Positions 8,712-16,674 of a stretch of DNA of 64,000 nucleotides are shown in pieces (position 1 is the first letter of the stretch; each line of letters begins with the position of its first letter). The notes beneath the pieces are model-generated. The model was given only the letters and a program-made list of their open reading frames with translations, did no database searches and had not been told where the DNA came from. The translations under genes and the position numbers were made by a program. Origin of the DNA: JABFXX01 sp036489755 (GTDB taxonomy: Bacteria; Myxococcota_A; Polyangia; Haliangiales; Haliangiaceae); assembly GCA_036489755.1 (NCBI GenBank), contig DASXFD010000042.1:124001-188000 (forward strand), read 5' to 3'.

Positions 8712-10486
8712 TACAGCGCGCCCTCGTCGAGCTTGCGTGCGCCGTGCCGCTCGAGCTCCGCGATGACCTCGGCCGGGCACGCGTTGCCGCGCACGTAGTA
8801 ATCGGTGCCGGGATACGGCGCGCCGACGAGCCGCGCGCCGACCTTGGCGACTTTTTCGGCGAGCGCGCTCTTCGCCATGTACTCGAGCTCGCCTGCGACG
8901 TAGACGGTCGCGCCGGCGAGCGAGCGCGCGACGCGGCGAGCGAGATGTGCGAACGGCTCGAGCGACGTCGCATCGGGCTCGGCATCGAACGGTGCCGGCT
9001 TGCCGTTCGCCGCGATCACCGCCAGGCCGCCCGCGAGCGCGACGAGTGCGGGCCGCGCGTCGGCGGCGTTCGCGACGAGCCAACGCTCGTTCGCACCCGG
9101 AAATCCCGCGATCGCCGAATCGTCGACGGGCGCGGCGGGCGGCGGATCGTCGGCGACAAGTCGTTCGGCGAGATCGACGCGGCCCGCGCGATAGCATGCG
9201 AGCACGCGCGCGTACGCGAGCTCCGGCGTGTGACGGCGCGCGGCCTGCGACAGCTCGAGCGCGGCGAGCGGCCGCCCCCACAGCGCGAGCTGCATCGCGC
9301 CGACGTCTTCCGCGCCGAGCGATCGCGCCGCCTCTGCGAGCTGCGCGACTTTGCCGCGGCGCGCGAGATCCGCAAGATAGAGCTCGCCGACGAGCCGCAT
9401 CGACTCGGGATGCGCGACCACGAGCTCTCTCGCGCGCGCAGGATCGCGCGACAGCCGCACGAGCTGCGCCCATTGCGCGTAATAGAACGGCTCGGTGTAG
9501 CGCGCGAACTTGACGGCCGCGGCGAGATCGTCGGCGGCGCCGCCGCACAGCCGCTCGCGATCGGCCGGCGCGATCACCGCGGTCGCACGCGCCACGCGCA
9601 GCGCTTGGATCGTCGGGATCACGCCGCGCCGCTGCAAGTGCCACTTCGCGCGCGCGCGCACGAGGTCCGCGTTGGGCTGGCCGCGCACGGCGTCTTCGAG
9701 CTGACCGAGCGCGCTCTCGCCGACGAGCGCGACGACGAGCAACAGGATCTCGAGCCGATCGTCGAGCGCGGCCCGCGGCTCGCGCGCGAGCAACATCGGC
9801 ACGGCGCCCTCGCCGAGCGTCGCCGCCACGAGCCGCATCGCGCGACCGCGGTGAATCGCCGGAATGTCCTCGAAACAAACGAGCAGCACGCGGGCGAGCG
9901 CCGGCGATGCGTAACACTCGAGCGCGGCGCCCCACAGGCCCGGCGCGCGCGCGAACGTCGCGAACGCACCCTCCCATTGCACGTGGCGCATCGCGATCGG
10001 CAGCGCCTCGCTCGCGACATTGCCGGCACTGGTCGCCGCGTCGGCGAGCTTGACGAGCGCCTCGTCGGCGAGCTGCACTGCTTCGGGCTGCCAGCGCGTC
10101 GACGGATGCTTGGCGCCGAGCTCGCGATCGCCCAGCGATCGGATCGCCTGCTCGCGCACCGGCGGCGGCGTCTGGAGGTCAGCTGCGATCGCGGCGAGCC
10201 GCTTGACGCTGTCCACCGTTGGAAACATCGCGAGCCATTCGCAGCCGCGGCGGCGCAGCTCCATGCCGTGACGCGACTCGGTCATCCACGCGCCGACCTC
10301 GGCGAGCGCGGGCTCGGCGCCGAACCACGGCTCGCCATCGGCTTCGAGCCGGCCGAGGCGCTCGAGCAACGCCGCGTCGAGCGCCGTCCCCTTCGCGGGC
10401 AGCGCGGCGACGAGCGAACGGACGCGGTACGCCAGATGAGGCGGCACCGCGTCCATCTCCCCGAGTGCTACGGGCAGAACGGCCAC
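8711..10486 (-). CDS. HEAT-like helical protein with C-terminal BRCT-like domain
   Basis: A 591-residue protein coupled to the TPR gene below it. Residues 1-450 are repeated helices of HEAT/TPR type (..VKRLAAIAADLQTPPPVREQAIRSLGD..). The last 70 residues, GATVYVAGELEYMAKSAL followed by AEKVAKVGARLVGAPYPGTDYYVRG, follow the BRCT pattern of a first beta strand, G, helix, Gly-containing turn and second strand. The conserved Trp of many BRCT domains is not obvious, so this is BRCT-like. GTG start at 10486; TATTAT lies 9 bases upstream. Similar two-gene units are not ones I can name. Confidence 0.75.
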   Translation of the reverse strand: MAVLPVALGEMDAVPPHLAYRVRSLVAALPAKGTALDAALLERLGRLEADGEPWFGAEPALAEVGAWMTESRHGMELRRRGCEWLAMFPTVDSVKRLAAIAADLQTPPPVREQAIRSLGDRELGAKHPSTRWQPEAVQLADEALVKLADAATSAGNVASEALPIAMRHVQWEGAFATFARAPGLWGAALECYASPALARVLLVCFEDIPAIHRGRAMRLVAATLGEGAVPMLLAREPRAALDDRLEILLLVVALVGESALGQLEDAVRGQPNADLVRARAKWHLQRRGVIPTIQALRVARATAVIAPADRERLCGGAADDLAAAVKFARYTEPFYYAQWAQLVRLSRDPARARELVVAHPESMRLVGELYLADLARRGKVAQLAEAARSLGAEDVGAMQLALWGRPLAALELSQAARRHTPELAYARVLACYRAGRVDLAERLVADDPPPAAPVDDSAIAGFPGANERWLVANAADARPALVALAGGLAVIAANGKPAPFDAEPDATSLEPFAHLARRVARSLAGATVYVAGELEYMAKSALAEKVAKVGARLVGAPYPGTDYYVRGNACPAEVIAELERHGARKLDEGAL

Positions 10487-10507
10487 GAGGCGAGCATAAT
10501 ACAGCTC
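10487..10507. promoter_or_regulatory. Overlapping divergent -10 elements in a 21-bp gap
   Basis: On the plus strand CATAAT (10495-10500) is 7 bases before the ATG at 10508. On the minus strand TATTAT (10496-10501) is 9 bases before the GTG at 10486. The two hexamers overlap by five bases, so RNA polymerase can probably serve only one gene at a time. Confidence 0.5.
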
Positions 10508-11197
10508 ATGCTCCGGCTATCGCTCGGCCTCGTCTGTCTCAGCGCAGTTGCCTCGGCCGGGTCGGTCAAAGGTACGGTCCTGTTCGAGGGCGAGCCGCCG
10601 ACGCAGCCGGTCCTGAAGCGCGACAGCGACCCCAAATGCTCGCCGAATCGCGCCGACGAGGCGATCGTGGTGGCCAAGGGCAAGCTGCGCGACGTCGTCG
10701 TGCGGATCCAGAACGACACCGCGGCCACGCACGCGCCGCCGCCGGCCAACCAGGTCGTGATCGATCAAAAAGATTGCATGTACAGGCCGCGCGTCGTCGC
10801 GATCGTCGCCGGCCAGAGCGTCGCGGTGCACAACAGCGACAACACGTTTCACAACGTGCACGGCGTGCTGCTGGGCAAGGACGTCTTCAACAAGCCGCAG
10901 GGGCCCGGCGCGCCGAACATCACCGTCGACGCGTCGGCGGCAAAGCCGGGCGACGTGCTCGAGATCAAGTGCGACGTCCACCCGTGGATGAAGTCGTACA
11001 TCGCGGTCAACGACACACCGTACTTCGCGGTCACCGACGCCGAGGGCAAATTCGACATCGAGGGGCTCCCCGAGGGTACGTACACGCTCGAGGCGTGGCA
11101 CCCGGTGCTCGGCACCAAGACGCTGCGCATCGTGATCGGCAAGGCGAAGCGCGGCGACGTGACGGCGCGGTTCTCGTACAAGGCCTCGGAGATGTGA
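10508..11197 (+). CDS. Secreted cupredoxin-like protein with carboxypeptidase-regulatory-like domain
   Basis: A 229-residue protein with a signal peptide (MLRLSLGLVCLSAVASAG). The middle domain is plastocyanin-like: His115 in NTFHN and C155-D-V-H158-P-W-M161 supply a His-Cys-His-Met set suited to a type 1 copper site. Residues 174-200 (AVTDAEGKFDIEGLPEGTY) form the Gly-rich beta-sandwich turn of carboxypeptidase-regulatory-like domains. Likely a periplasmic or outer-membrane copper electron carrier; the partner is unknown. ATG 10508 is supported by the signal peptide and by CATAAT 7 bases before it; the open frame upstream is a shadow. The stop overlaps the next ORF by 4 bases (GTGA). Confidence 0.82.
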   Translation: MLRLSLGLVCLSAVASAGSVKGTVLFEGEPPTQPVLKRDSDPKCSPNRADEAIVVAKGKLRDVVVRIQNDTAATHAPPPANQVVIDQKDCMYRPRVVAIVAGQSVAVHNSDNTFHNVHGVLLGKDVFNKPQGPGAPNITVDASAAKPGDVLEIKCDVHPWMKSYIAVNDTPYFAVTDAEGKFDIEGLPEGTYTLEAWHPVLGTKTLRIVIGKAKRGDVTARFSYKASEM

Positions 11198-11391
11198 GTG
11201 CAGCCGAGATCGCCGACATCCCGCGCGCGCTCATGAGCTGGCTCCAGACGGCCACCTATCCCGAACAGCCGAACTGCGATGGCGACGAGGCGCGCGGCTT
11301 CACCGTGTTCGGAGGGTATTTCGGCTCGGAAGAGACGGAATCGTATGGCTCGCTCGTCGTCCTGCCGAAGTGGATCGAGATCCACAAGTAG
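11194..11391 (+). CDS. Small hypothetical protein (65 aa)
   Basis: GTG at 11194 overlaps the TGA of the cupredoxin gene, an arrangement typical of a coupled operon. Codon use is strongly GC3-biased through to the TAG at 11391. The product (MSAAEIADIPRALMSWLQ...GSLVVLPKWIEIHK) is acidic, has one Cys and no signal or membrane segment. I do not recognise it. It may be a cytoplasmic partner of the cupredoxin system or simply co-transcribed. Confidence 0.6.
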   Translation: MSAAEIADIPRALMSWLQTATYPEQPNCDGDEARGFTVFGGYFGSEETESYGSLVVLPKWIEIHK

Positions 11392-11424
11392 GAACGTCGC
11401 GGCTCGTCGCCGCATCCAACCACC

Positions 11425-11616
11425 ATGTGGCGGTCGCATCCGCTCGCGGACTTTCATGATGCCGAACGATTCGGCGCGCCGATGCGGGCCGACGACAACG
11501 GGATCGAAGCCGAGGTCGCGCGCGTGACGAGTCGGTGTGAAGCGGATGCGCTCGCGAGCCAATACGAAGCGCGCGGCCACAAGCAGTTGTACTGGGTCGC
11601 GCCGCTAGCGCCGTAG
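11425..11616 (+). CDS. Small hypothetical protein (63 aa)
   Basis: ORF with coding-like third positions: MWRSHPLADFHDAERFGAP...EAEVARVTSRCEADALASQYEARGHKQLYWVAPLAP. No signal, membrane segment or known motif. It sits 33 bases after the preceding small ORF on the same strand, so it may share the transcript. No clear ribosome binding site. A 7-bp hairpin overlaps its stop codon. Confidence 0.5.
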   Translation: MWRSHPLADFHDAERFGAPMRADDNGIEAEVARVTSRCEADALASQYEARGHKQLYWVAPLAP

Positions 11617-11620
11617 CGGC
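11601..11620 (+). terminator. Hairpin at the stop codon of the 63-aa ORF
   Basis: GCCGCTA-GCGCCG-TAGCGGC is a perfect 7-bp stem with a 6-base loop; the TAG inside the right arm is the stop codon. No T-tract follows, so intrinsic termination is doubtful. Confidence 0.3.
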
Positions 11621-12016
11621 AGCTCCGCGAGGGCGGTACCGCAGGACAGCGCCGCGGCGTGATCGCGCTCCAACGATCTTCGAGGAGCGCCGGCTCGTGG
11701 GTACGCGCTGGCAGTCCCGTGCACGGCCGAGCTCGACGGGCCCGGTGCGTGCCGGCCGTCCATCAGGAGTGACAGCGCCGCCGCGCGATCTGCGCGGTGA
11801 TCGTCAAAATCTGCGCGTGATGTCGATTTCCACTTGACGCAGAGATTATCACTTCCGAATCCTCGCCTTGAGGAGTGCAGCAATTGTCACGCCTGACGCC
11901 GTCACTTGTACGCTGTGCCGTGATCGCCCGGATTCCAGCTCGAGCGCCGTGAATCTCCGATTCGTCGTCGAGAGCGCACTTCATCGCCTCGAAACTTCGC
12001 GTGTTAGAACGTTGCG
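11617..12016. other. Intergenic region, about 400 bp, no gene supported
   Basis: Base composition is less GC-rich than the genes around it, especially 11800-11900, and no frame keeps convincing codon bias. Two copies of ATCTGCGCG lie near 11781 and 11809. TAGAAC at 12005-12010, 6 bases before the HNH gene ATG, is the likely promoter element at its right end. Confidence 0.5.
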
Positions 12017-13165
12017 ATGCAAGAGCGTAATCTCGCCATCGAGACAAATGAGTGGGCCATTGTCGACTGCGCACTTCGCGACTTAGCCAAACGCCGATGC
12101 GCGCTCGACGCCGAAGAAGCTCGCTTGCTGGCGCGAGCGGTTCGCGTCGAGATCTGGCGCCGCTTCGGCCACGCTTCGTTGCACGAGTACCTCGAAACCG
12201 TTCTCGGCCACTCGCCGCGACAAGCGACCGAGCGCGTGCGGATCGCGACGGCACTCGAGGATCTGCCGGAGATCGCCGATGCGCTCGCTCGCGGCGAGCT
12301 GCACTTCAGCGCCGCCCGCGAGCTCACGCGCGTCGCGACTCGCGACACCGAGCGCGCGTGGCTCGACGGTGCGCGCGGCAAGAACCTGCGCCAGATCGAA
12401 CAGGCGGTCGCCGGCCGCAAGCGCGGCGATCGGCCGAGCGACGCGGCGGATCCAGAGCTGGTCGCGACGCCGATTCGCTTCGACGTTCGGCCGGCGACGC
12501 TCGCACTTTTGCGCCAAGCACAGCAGGTGCTCGAAGCCGAGCGCGGCGAGCGGCTCGACGACGACAGCTTGATCGCGGCACTGTGCAACGCCGTGCTCGA
12601 TGGCGACGAGACCGGCCGCGCTAAGCATCAGCTCCAGACGACGATCTGTGAGTCGTGCAAGCAAGGCTGGCGGGACGCCAGCGCGAAGCTGCCGCTCGAT
12701 GCGGCCGACATCGCGCGCGCCGAATGCGATGCGCAACGCATTGGCTCCGATCGCGAACCCGGCCGCGCGGCTCAAGACGTGCCGCCGCGCGTCGTGCGAT
12801 TCGTGCACCGTCGCGATGGTGGACGATGCCGCGTGCCCGGCTGCCGATCCTCGCGGTACCTCGAGATCCACCACATCGTGCCGCGCGAGCTCGGCGGCGG
12901 TCACGAGGCCGAGAATCTCGTGCTGCTGTGCGACGGCCACCATCGTGCCGTGCACGAAGGGACGCTCGCGTTGTCGGGATCGGCCACGAAGCTCGAACCC
13001 CACGTGGGTCGCGACGACATCGACGCCGACGCTCGGCTCGCGCTGACCACGCTCGGCTTTCGCTCGAACGAAGCGCGCGACGCGATCGTCGAGGCGCGAC
13101 GAACGCTCGCGGCGTCGGCGCCGGTCGACGAGGTCGTGCGCGAGGCGCTGCGACGATTGGCGTAG
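12017..13165 (+). CDS. DUF222/HNH endonuclease-domain protein
   Basis: A 382-residue protein of the 13E12/DUF222-HNH type. The N-terminal helical half (about 10-200) is DUF222-like. The HNH domain near 265-320 shows H-RRDGGRCRVPGC, then HHIVPRELGGGHEAENL and LCDGHHRAVHEG, with the Cys pairs and His residues needed for Zn and metal-dependent DNA cleavage. The last 45 residues (ADARLALTTLGFRSNEARDA) resemble the RuvA C-terminal helical domain, which often binds ATPases or DNA ends. Such proteins are common near mobile DNA; an IS66-type remnant directly follows. The exact role is unknown. Confidence 0.85.
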   Translation: MQERNLAIETNEWAIVDCALRDLAKRRCALDAEEARLLARAVRVEIWRRFGHASLHEYLETVLGHSPRQATERVRIATALEDLPEIADALARGELHFSAARELTRVATRDTERAWLDGARGKNLRQIEQAVAGRKRGDRPSDAADPELVATPIRFDVRPATLALLRQAQQVLEAERGERLDDDSLIAALCNAVLDGDETGRAKHQLQTTICESCKQGWRDASAKLPLDAADIARAECDAQRIGSDREPGRAAQDVPPRVVRFVHRRDGGRCRVPGCRSSRYLEIHHIVPRELGGGHEAENLVLLCDGHHRAVHEGTLALSGSATKLEPHVGRDDIDADARLALTTLGFRSNEARDAIVEARRTLAASAPVDEVVREALRRLA

Positions 13166-13450
13166 CGCTCCTCGAGCACGGCGACGACGCGGGCGAACGC
13201 TTCCACGTCGAAGGCGCGCCCGACCTTCACGATGTGCCCGCTCCGCAGATACACGGCGACTGGCTCACCTCGCTTCGCCGGCGCCGACTCCGTTACGTGC
13301 ACCGGCAAGAGCGCGAGCGGCGACTCCGTTCGGACCAGCGCGGAGCTTATTCCGCCACCAACGGTTCTTGGCGAACCGCTCGAGCGACTGCCCACTCTTG
13401 CGCCATGCACTCAGGACACCGCGCGCCTCGCGCTCGGACCACTAACCTCG
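13166..13450 (-). pseudogene. Remnant of IS66-type transposase accessory gene (TnpA/Orf1-like)
   Basis: Two frames together spell an IS66 Orf1-like protein. One gives SEREARGVLSAWRKSGQS and LERFAKNRWWRNKLR, matching the N-terminal helix-turn-helix pattern. The other, downstream, gives EPVAVYLRSGHIVKVGRA and FDVEAFARVVAVLEERYAN, matching the C-terminal pattern of FDAATL..VVAVLE. They are joined by at least one frameshift in the middle, and there is no clean stop before the HNH gene. The transposase TnpC and terminal repeats were not seen, so this is a decayed fragment. Confidence 0.5.
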
Positions 13451-13713
13451 ATGAGCCATGCAGTCGCGGACGAGAGCACCGGCTCGCGCGTACGCGCTGT
13501 CGCCTGTGGGTGGCGCTAGAGGAGCACGAGAACGAGCCCGCTCACGACGAGAACAAATAGCTTCACCGACTGGCAGCCGCGTCGGCCGGCAACGCCAATC
13601 GGCCTTGCCTTGTGAACGCGGCTGCGCGCAACGTGCATACGCTTTGGGCGCGCACACTTGGTGACCGGTCGATCGCCCGCGTGACTGGCACGCGCGGTGA
13701 AGTCAGCGGTCGC
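13451..13713. other. Intergenic region, no gene supported
   Basis: Between the transposase remnant and the GG-leader peptide no frame shows convincing codon bias. A 16-residue hydrophobic frame (minus strand, near 13511-13561) was seen but lacks a ribosome binding site and any wider support. Confidence 0.45.
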
Positions 13714-13974
13714 ATGAACATCTTGTGCGAAGCGCAGTTGAGCACGATCACCGGCGGCCACGGATACGGATACGGATCCGGCGGATCCGGCGGATCGACC
13801 GGCGGAACGACCGCGCCGAACACCAACTGCATCAAATACCCGTTCGGTGGCTACTCGGACTCGTTGGGGAACTGGCACCTGCCGTCGACGTATCAATCCG
13901 GGACGACCCAAGCGCCGCCCGCGGGTCAAGGAGTCTGTATCCCGGTTCTCCCCGGCGGCGGCCTCGCCCCGTGA
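13714..13974 (+). CDS. Double-glycine-leader Gly-rich peptide, 86 aa
   Basis: The leader MNILCEAQLSTITGG is 15 residues, the same length as that of the 1118 peptide, with the same L-[AS]-T-x-T-GG motif. The core starts HGYGYGSGGSGGSTGG, then has NTNCIKYPFGGYSDS and GVCIPVLPGGGLAP; two Cys could form one disulfide. Probably an exported peptide cut after GG. ATG 13714 is preferred over upstream in-frame starts because the leader then matches its relative. No Shine-Dalgarno or TANNNT box is clear. Convergent with the gene at 14018. Confidence 0.65.
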   Translation: MNILCEAQLSTITGGHGYGYGSGGSGGSTGGTTAPNTNCIKYPFGGYSDSLGNWHLPSTYQSGTTQAPPAGQGVCIPVLPGGGLAP

Positions 13975-14017
13975 CACGCGGTACGCGCGCGCATCCTCGA
14001 AGCGGCGGTACCGCCAC

Positions 14018-14314
14018 TCATCGCCGTAACAGCAGCCCGGCGAGCGGCTCCGCGAGCTCGGGCTCGTCGTCGCGCGCGTTCGCGAGCACGTTGCGGTCGT
14101 CGCGCGCCTCGCGCCGCACGATCGCGGCGAGCCGAATGGCGGCGTCGCGATCGCCGGCGGTGATCGCCGCGAGCAGCGCGCGAACCTCGTCGAACACGGC
14201 CGGATCGGTCGTCTTCGATGCGAGCCCCGGCGTGCAGCCGCGCGATTTTCCCGACGCGATGCTGCACGCGCCGTCACCGATCAGCTCGCAGAGCCGATGG
14301 CGGCAGCTCACCAT
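14018..14314 (-). CDS. Small Cys-containing hypothetical protein (98 aa)
   Basis: The ATG at 14314 overlaps the TGA of the upstream nucleotidyltransferase by 7 bases, so it is translationally coupled. The N-terminus has four Cys in 27 residues (MVSCRHRLCELIGDG followed by ACSIASGKSRGC), perhaps a metal site; the rest is Ala/Arg-rich helix. It closes a three-gene operon with two nucleotidyltransferases and may assist them. I do not recognise the family. Confidence 0.6.
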   Translation of the reverse strand: MVSCRHRLCELIGDGACSIASGKSRGCTPGLASKTTDPAVFDEVRALLAAITAGDRDAAIRLAAIVRREARDDRNVLANARDDEPELAEPLAGLLLRR

Positions 14315-15087
14315 CGGCTCCGGCGCAGCTCGCGCAGCCAGGCATCGGCGGCGGCGATCGCATCGGGCTCCGGCTCTTCGGCTAGCATCGAGCTCGCCGG
14401 ATCGATCGCGGCGATCGTGTCGACGAGGCGCGCGCGCCATTGCGCAGCCATGGCGGCGGGCAGCGGGCTCTTTTCGCCGGTGCGTTTGATCGCGAGCAGC
14501 TCGTCGATGCCGGGCGGCACGAACGGGCCGAGCCGGGCGACGTCGGTGACGATCTCGCCGTGCGCGAGCGCGTGGCGGCCGGTCGCGGCCGTGCGCACGA
14601 CGTAGAGCGCGCGCTTGGCCGTCGGCGACTCGTCGAACGCGCGCAGCTGGCTTCGCGCGAAGCCGCGGTAGTGGTGCGCGATGCGTCGCGACAGCAAGCG
14701 CGTGACGATCGGCCGCGCCTCGCCGAGCAGCGCGGCATCGCCGCCAAGCACGAGCTCGCCGAGGAAGCGCTCGAGGAAGTTGCCGTTGCCCTTGATCGCG
14801 CCACGCAGCGCGAGCCCGAGCTCGTTGCTCGTGTAGTCGAGCTCGACACCGTCGACGATTTCGGTGAGCTCGCGCCCGCCTTCGTGTAGGTCGAGCCCGA
14901 CGAGATCGCGCGTCGGCGCGACGTGCACGCACTTGAGATCGAGATCGCTGTCGGGCGACGGAAAGCCGTACGCGTGCGCGCCCGACAAATAGATCACGAC
15001 GTGTGCGCGCTCGCGGCTGCGCGCGTCGAGAAACTCGCGCCCGACCGCTTGCTGGTGCTCGCTCAGCACGTCCCATGCGCTAGGCAT
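14308..15087 (-). CDS. Predicted nucleotidyltransferase, YcgL/DNA polymerase beta superfamily (second copy)
   Basis: A 259-residue protein. The start region reads VVIYLSGAHAYGFPSPDSD then LDLKCVHVAP: the GSxAYG..SxDSDxD pattern gives the metal-binding Asp pair of the polymerase-beta nucleotidyltransferase fold, with the first Gly-Ser replaced by Ser-Gly. The family matches COG3541. ATG 15087 is chosen; it overlaps the end of the larger paralogue by 8 bases. The products probably transfer a nucleotide to an unknown acceptor. The longer frame upstream is a shadow. Confidence 0.8.
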   Translation of the reverse strand: MPSAWDVLSEHQQAVGREFLDARSRERAHVVIYLSGAHAYGFPSPDSDLDLKCVHVAPTRDLVGLDLHEGGRELTEIVDGVELDYTSNELGLALRGAIKGNGNFLERFLGELVLGGDAALLGEARPIVTRLLSRRIAHHYRGFARSQLRAFDESPTAKRALYVVRTAATGRHALAHGEIVTDVARLGPFVPPGIDELLAIKRTGEKSPLPAAMAAQWRARLVDTIAAIDPASSMLAEEPEPDAIAAADAWLRELRRSRW

Positions 15088-16381
15088 CGATCCCTCCGCG
15101 CCGCCTTTCGGCGGCGCTGCCGACCGGGCTCGGGTCCCGGTCGTCGAAGCGCGCCTCCGGCGGCAGCGGCGCGCGCGTTCCCCACGCGTCGTCGGCGCGC
15201 GAGATCCAGCGCCGCGCCGCCTCGAGCCGGGCGTCGCGCAACACGCGATCGGCGGCCGCCACGTCGGGGTGCTTCGGCAGCGGGCTCGTCTCGCGCGCGG
15301 AGTCAAGCGCGGGTACGAGCTCTCTGGCACGCGCCATCACCTCGGCCATCGCGACCTCGCCGGCCTTGATCGCGAGCAGCAGCGGGCGAAGCTCGTCGGA
15401 GACGCGGACATCGGGCGGCTCGCCGCGAAGCCAGCGGATCGCGAGATCGAGGAGGCGCAGCAGGTTGTACGCGTTCTTCGGGCGCAGGTCGCGCGGAAGG
15501 GCGAGCTCGCCACGTGCCGCCACGCGCAACGACACCCAGTCGTTCGCGGGAATCGCGCCTTGATCGTAGAGCGAGCGATAGAGCTGCTTGAGATAGTCGC
15601 GCGCGCGTTGCACGGCGTCGCCGCGCGTCGGCGCCTCGACGCGTGCCGAATCGGCGAGTCGCGCCGCGGCGGCATCGATCCCGAGCGACGGATCGTCGTG
15701 CAGCCAGCCGAGCACGATCGCGCGATGCTCGGCGAGCCGCTGGTTGTGCTCGAGCCGATCGAGCTGCGAGAGCGCGTAGCGCCCGAAGCTGCCGTAGATC
15801 TCCTGCGACAAGAAGCCGTCGCGCATCGCGATGAGCGGCTCGGCGAGCGGGTCGACGACCGACGGCGACGCGTAGAGCATCTCGAGCGTGTTCGGATCGG
15901 CGCGCAGCGCCTGGCGGATCGCCTTGCCGAGCTCCCAGTACGTGCTCGAGCCGTCGGCCGAGATCAGATCGAGCGGCGGATCGACGAGCCCGACGGTCCA
16001 TGGCGCCGGCAACACGAACACGCCGCGATGATCCTCGTCGGAGCCTTCGCCGGCCACGCCCCACGCGCGCGAGCCGACCAGCGCATCGAGCACGACGCAT
16101 GGCAAGAGCTCGTCCCACACCGCGGCGCGGCGGTGCGCGTAGCGCAGCTCGCCGAGCTTGCGCGGCATCACCTCGGCGCGCAGGTACGTCGCGCGCTTAC
16201 CGTCGACGAACACGACCTCGACGCGATCGCCGTCGAGCGCGGCGACGCGCCCGGTCGCGCCTTGCGTGCGGACTTCGCCTCCGTCGACCGCGCGATCGAC
16301 GCGCGTGGTCACCTCCGTGCCGACGGGTAGCTGCACCGTCGCCGGATCGACGTCGACGAGCCCGCCAAGCCGAAGCGCCAT
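15080..16381 (-). CDS. Predicted nucleotidyltransferase, YcgL-type, with N-terminal beta domain
   Basis: A 433-residue protein. An N-terminal beta-barrel-like part (about 1-75, TGRVAALDGDRVEVVFVDG) precedes the nucleotidyltransferase core VVLDALVGSRAWGVAGEGSD followed by EDHRGVFVLP, where Gly-Ser and Asp-Glu-Asp are the catalytic pattern. A helical region follows (..NTLEMLYASPSVVDPLAEPL.., ..DYLKQLYRSLYDQGAIPAND..), as in COG3541 proteins. First gene of a three-gene overlapping operon; TATTCT lies 6 bases before the ATG. Substrate unknown. Confidence 0.82.
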   Translation of the reverse strand: MALRLGGLVDVDPATVQLPVGTEVTTRVDRAVDGGEVRTQGATGRVAALDGDRVEVVFVDGKRATYLRAEVMPRKLGELRYAHRRAAVWDELLPCVVLDALVGSRAWGVAGEGSDEDHRGVFVLPAPWTVGLVDPPLDLISADGSSTYWELGKAIRQALRADPNTLEMLYASPSVVDPLAEPLIAMRDGFLSQEIYGSFGRYALSQLDRLEHNQRLAEHRAIVLGWLHDDPSLGIDAAAARLADSARVEAPTRGDAVQRARDYLKQLYRSLYDQGAIPANDWVSLRVAARGELALPRDLRPKNAYNLLRLLDLAIRWLRGEPPDVRVSDELRPLLLAIKAGEVAMAEVMARARELVPALDSARETSPLPKHPDVAAADRVLRDARLEAARRWISRADDAWGTRAPLPPEARFDDRDPSPVGSAAERRRGGIDA

Positions 16382-16387
16382 CCGTGA

Positions 16388-16393
16388 AGAATA
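16388..16393 (-). promoter_or_regulatory. -10 hexamer TATTCT, 6 nt before ATG (nucleotidyltransferase operon)
   Basis: TATTCT on the minus strand, 6 bases before the ATG at 16381; another instance of the TANNNT-N6-8-start pattern. Confidence 0.55.
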
Positions 16394-16437
16394 CGTGATG
16401 CGCGGACCCGTGCACGGGCTCGCGCGTCCGATCCGGC

Positions 16438-16671
16438 ATGCGCGCGCTGGTCCTGCTCGCGATTCTCGCGTCCTGCGCGCCGCCGGCGATCTGGCAGACC
16501 GCGGCCGGTCGACTCGGCGCGAGCGGTCGCCACCTTCGCCTCGTCGATCACGACAACCTGACCTACACGTTCTGCCGCGACGAGCACATCACGCCGTTCG
16601 GCGCCGCCCGCGCGTACGACGGCGCGTGCATCACGCTGATCTGCGACGCCGGCGGTTCGGGCTGCCGGTGA
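16438..16671 (+). CDS. Small predicted lipoprotein (77 aa)
   Basis: MRALVLLAILASC is a short signal with lipobox LASC; the mature part APPAIWQTAAGRLGASG...TFCRDEHITPF...ACITLICDAGGSGCR has three more Cys plus a C-terminal one, suggesting disulfides in the periplasm or at the surface. No family recognised. Three bases separate its stop from the convergent lipoprotein gene. Confidence 0.65.
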   Translation: MRALVLLAILASCAPPAIWQTAAGRLGASGRHLRLVDHDNLTYTFCRDEHITPFGAARAYDGACITLICDAGGSGCR

Positions 16672-16674
16672 TCG

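Noticed and set aside
11605..11883. 92-aa minus-strand frame in the 11.6-12.0 kb gap
   Set aside because: Codon bias is weak, composition is mixed and no start signal is present.
13511..13561. Minus-strand 16-aa hydrophobic peptide (MKLFVLVVSGLVLVLL)
   Set aside because: No ribosome binding site or homologue in the window; such short hydrophobic frames arise by chance.
13686..13701. TGGCACG-CGCG-GTGA before the peptide at 13714 as a sigma-54 promoter
   Set aside because: The -24 block fits, but the invariant GC of the -12 block is missing and the site is too close to the start codon.
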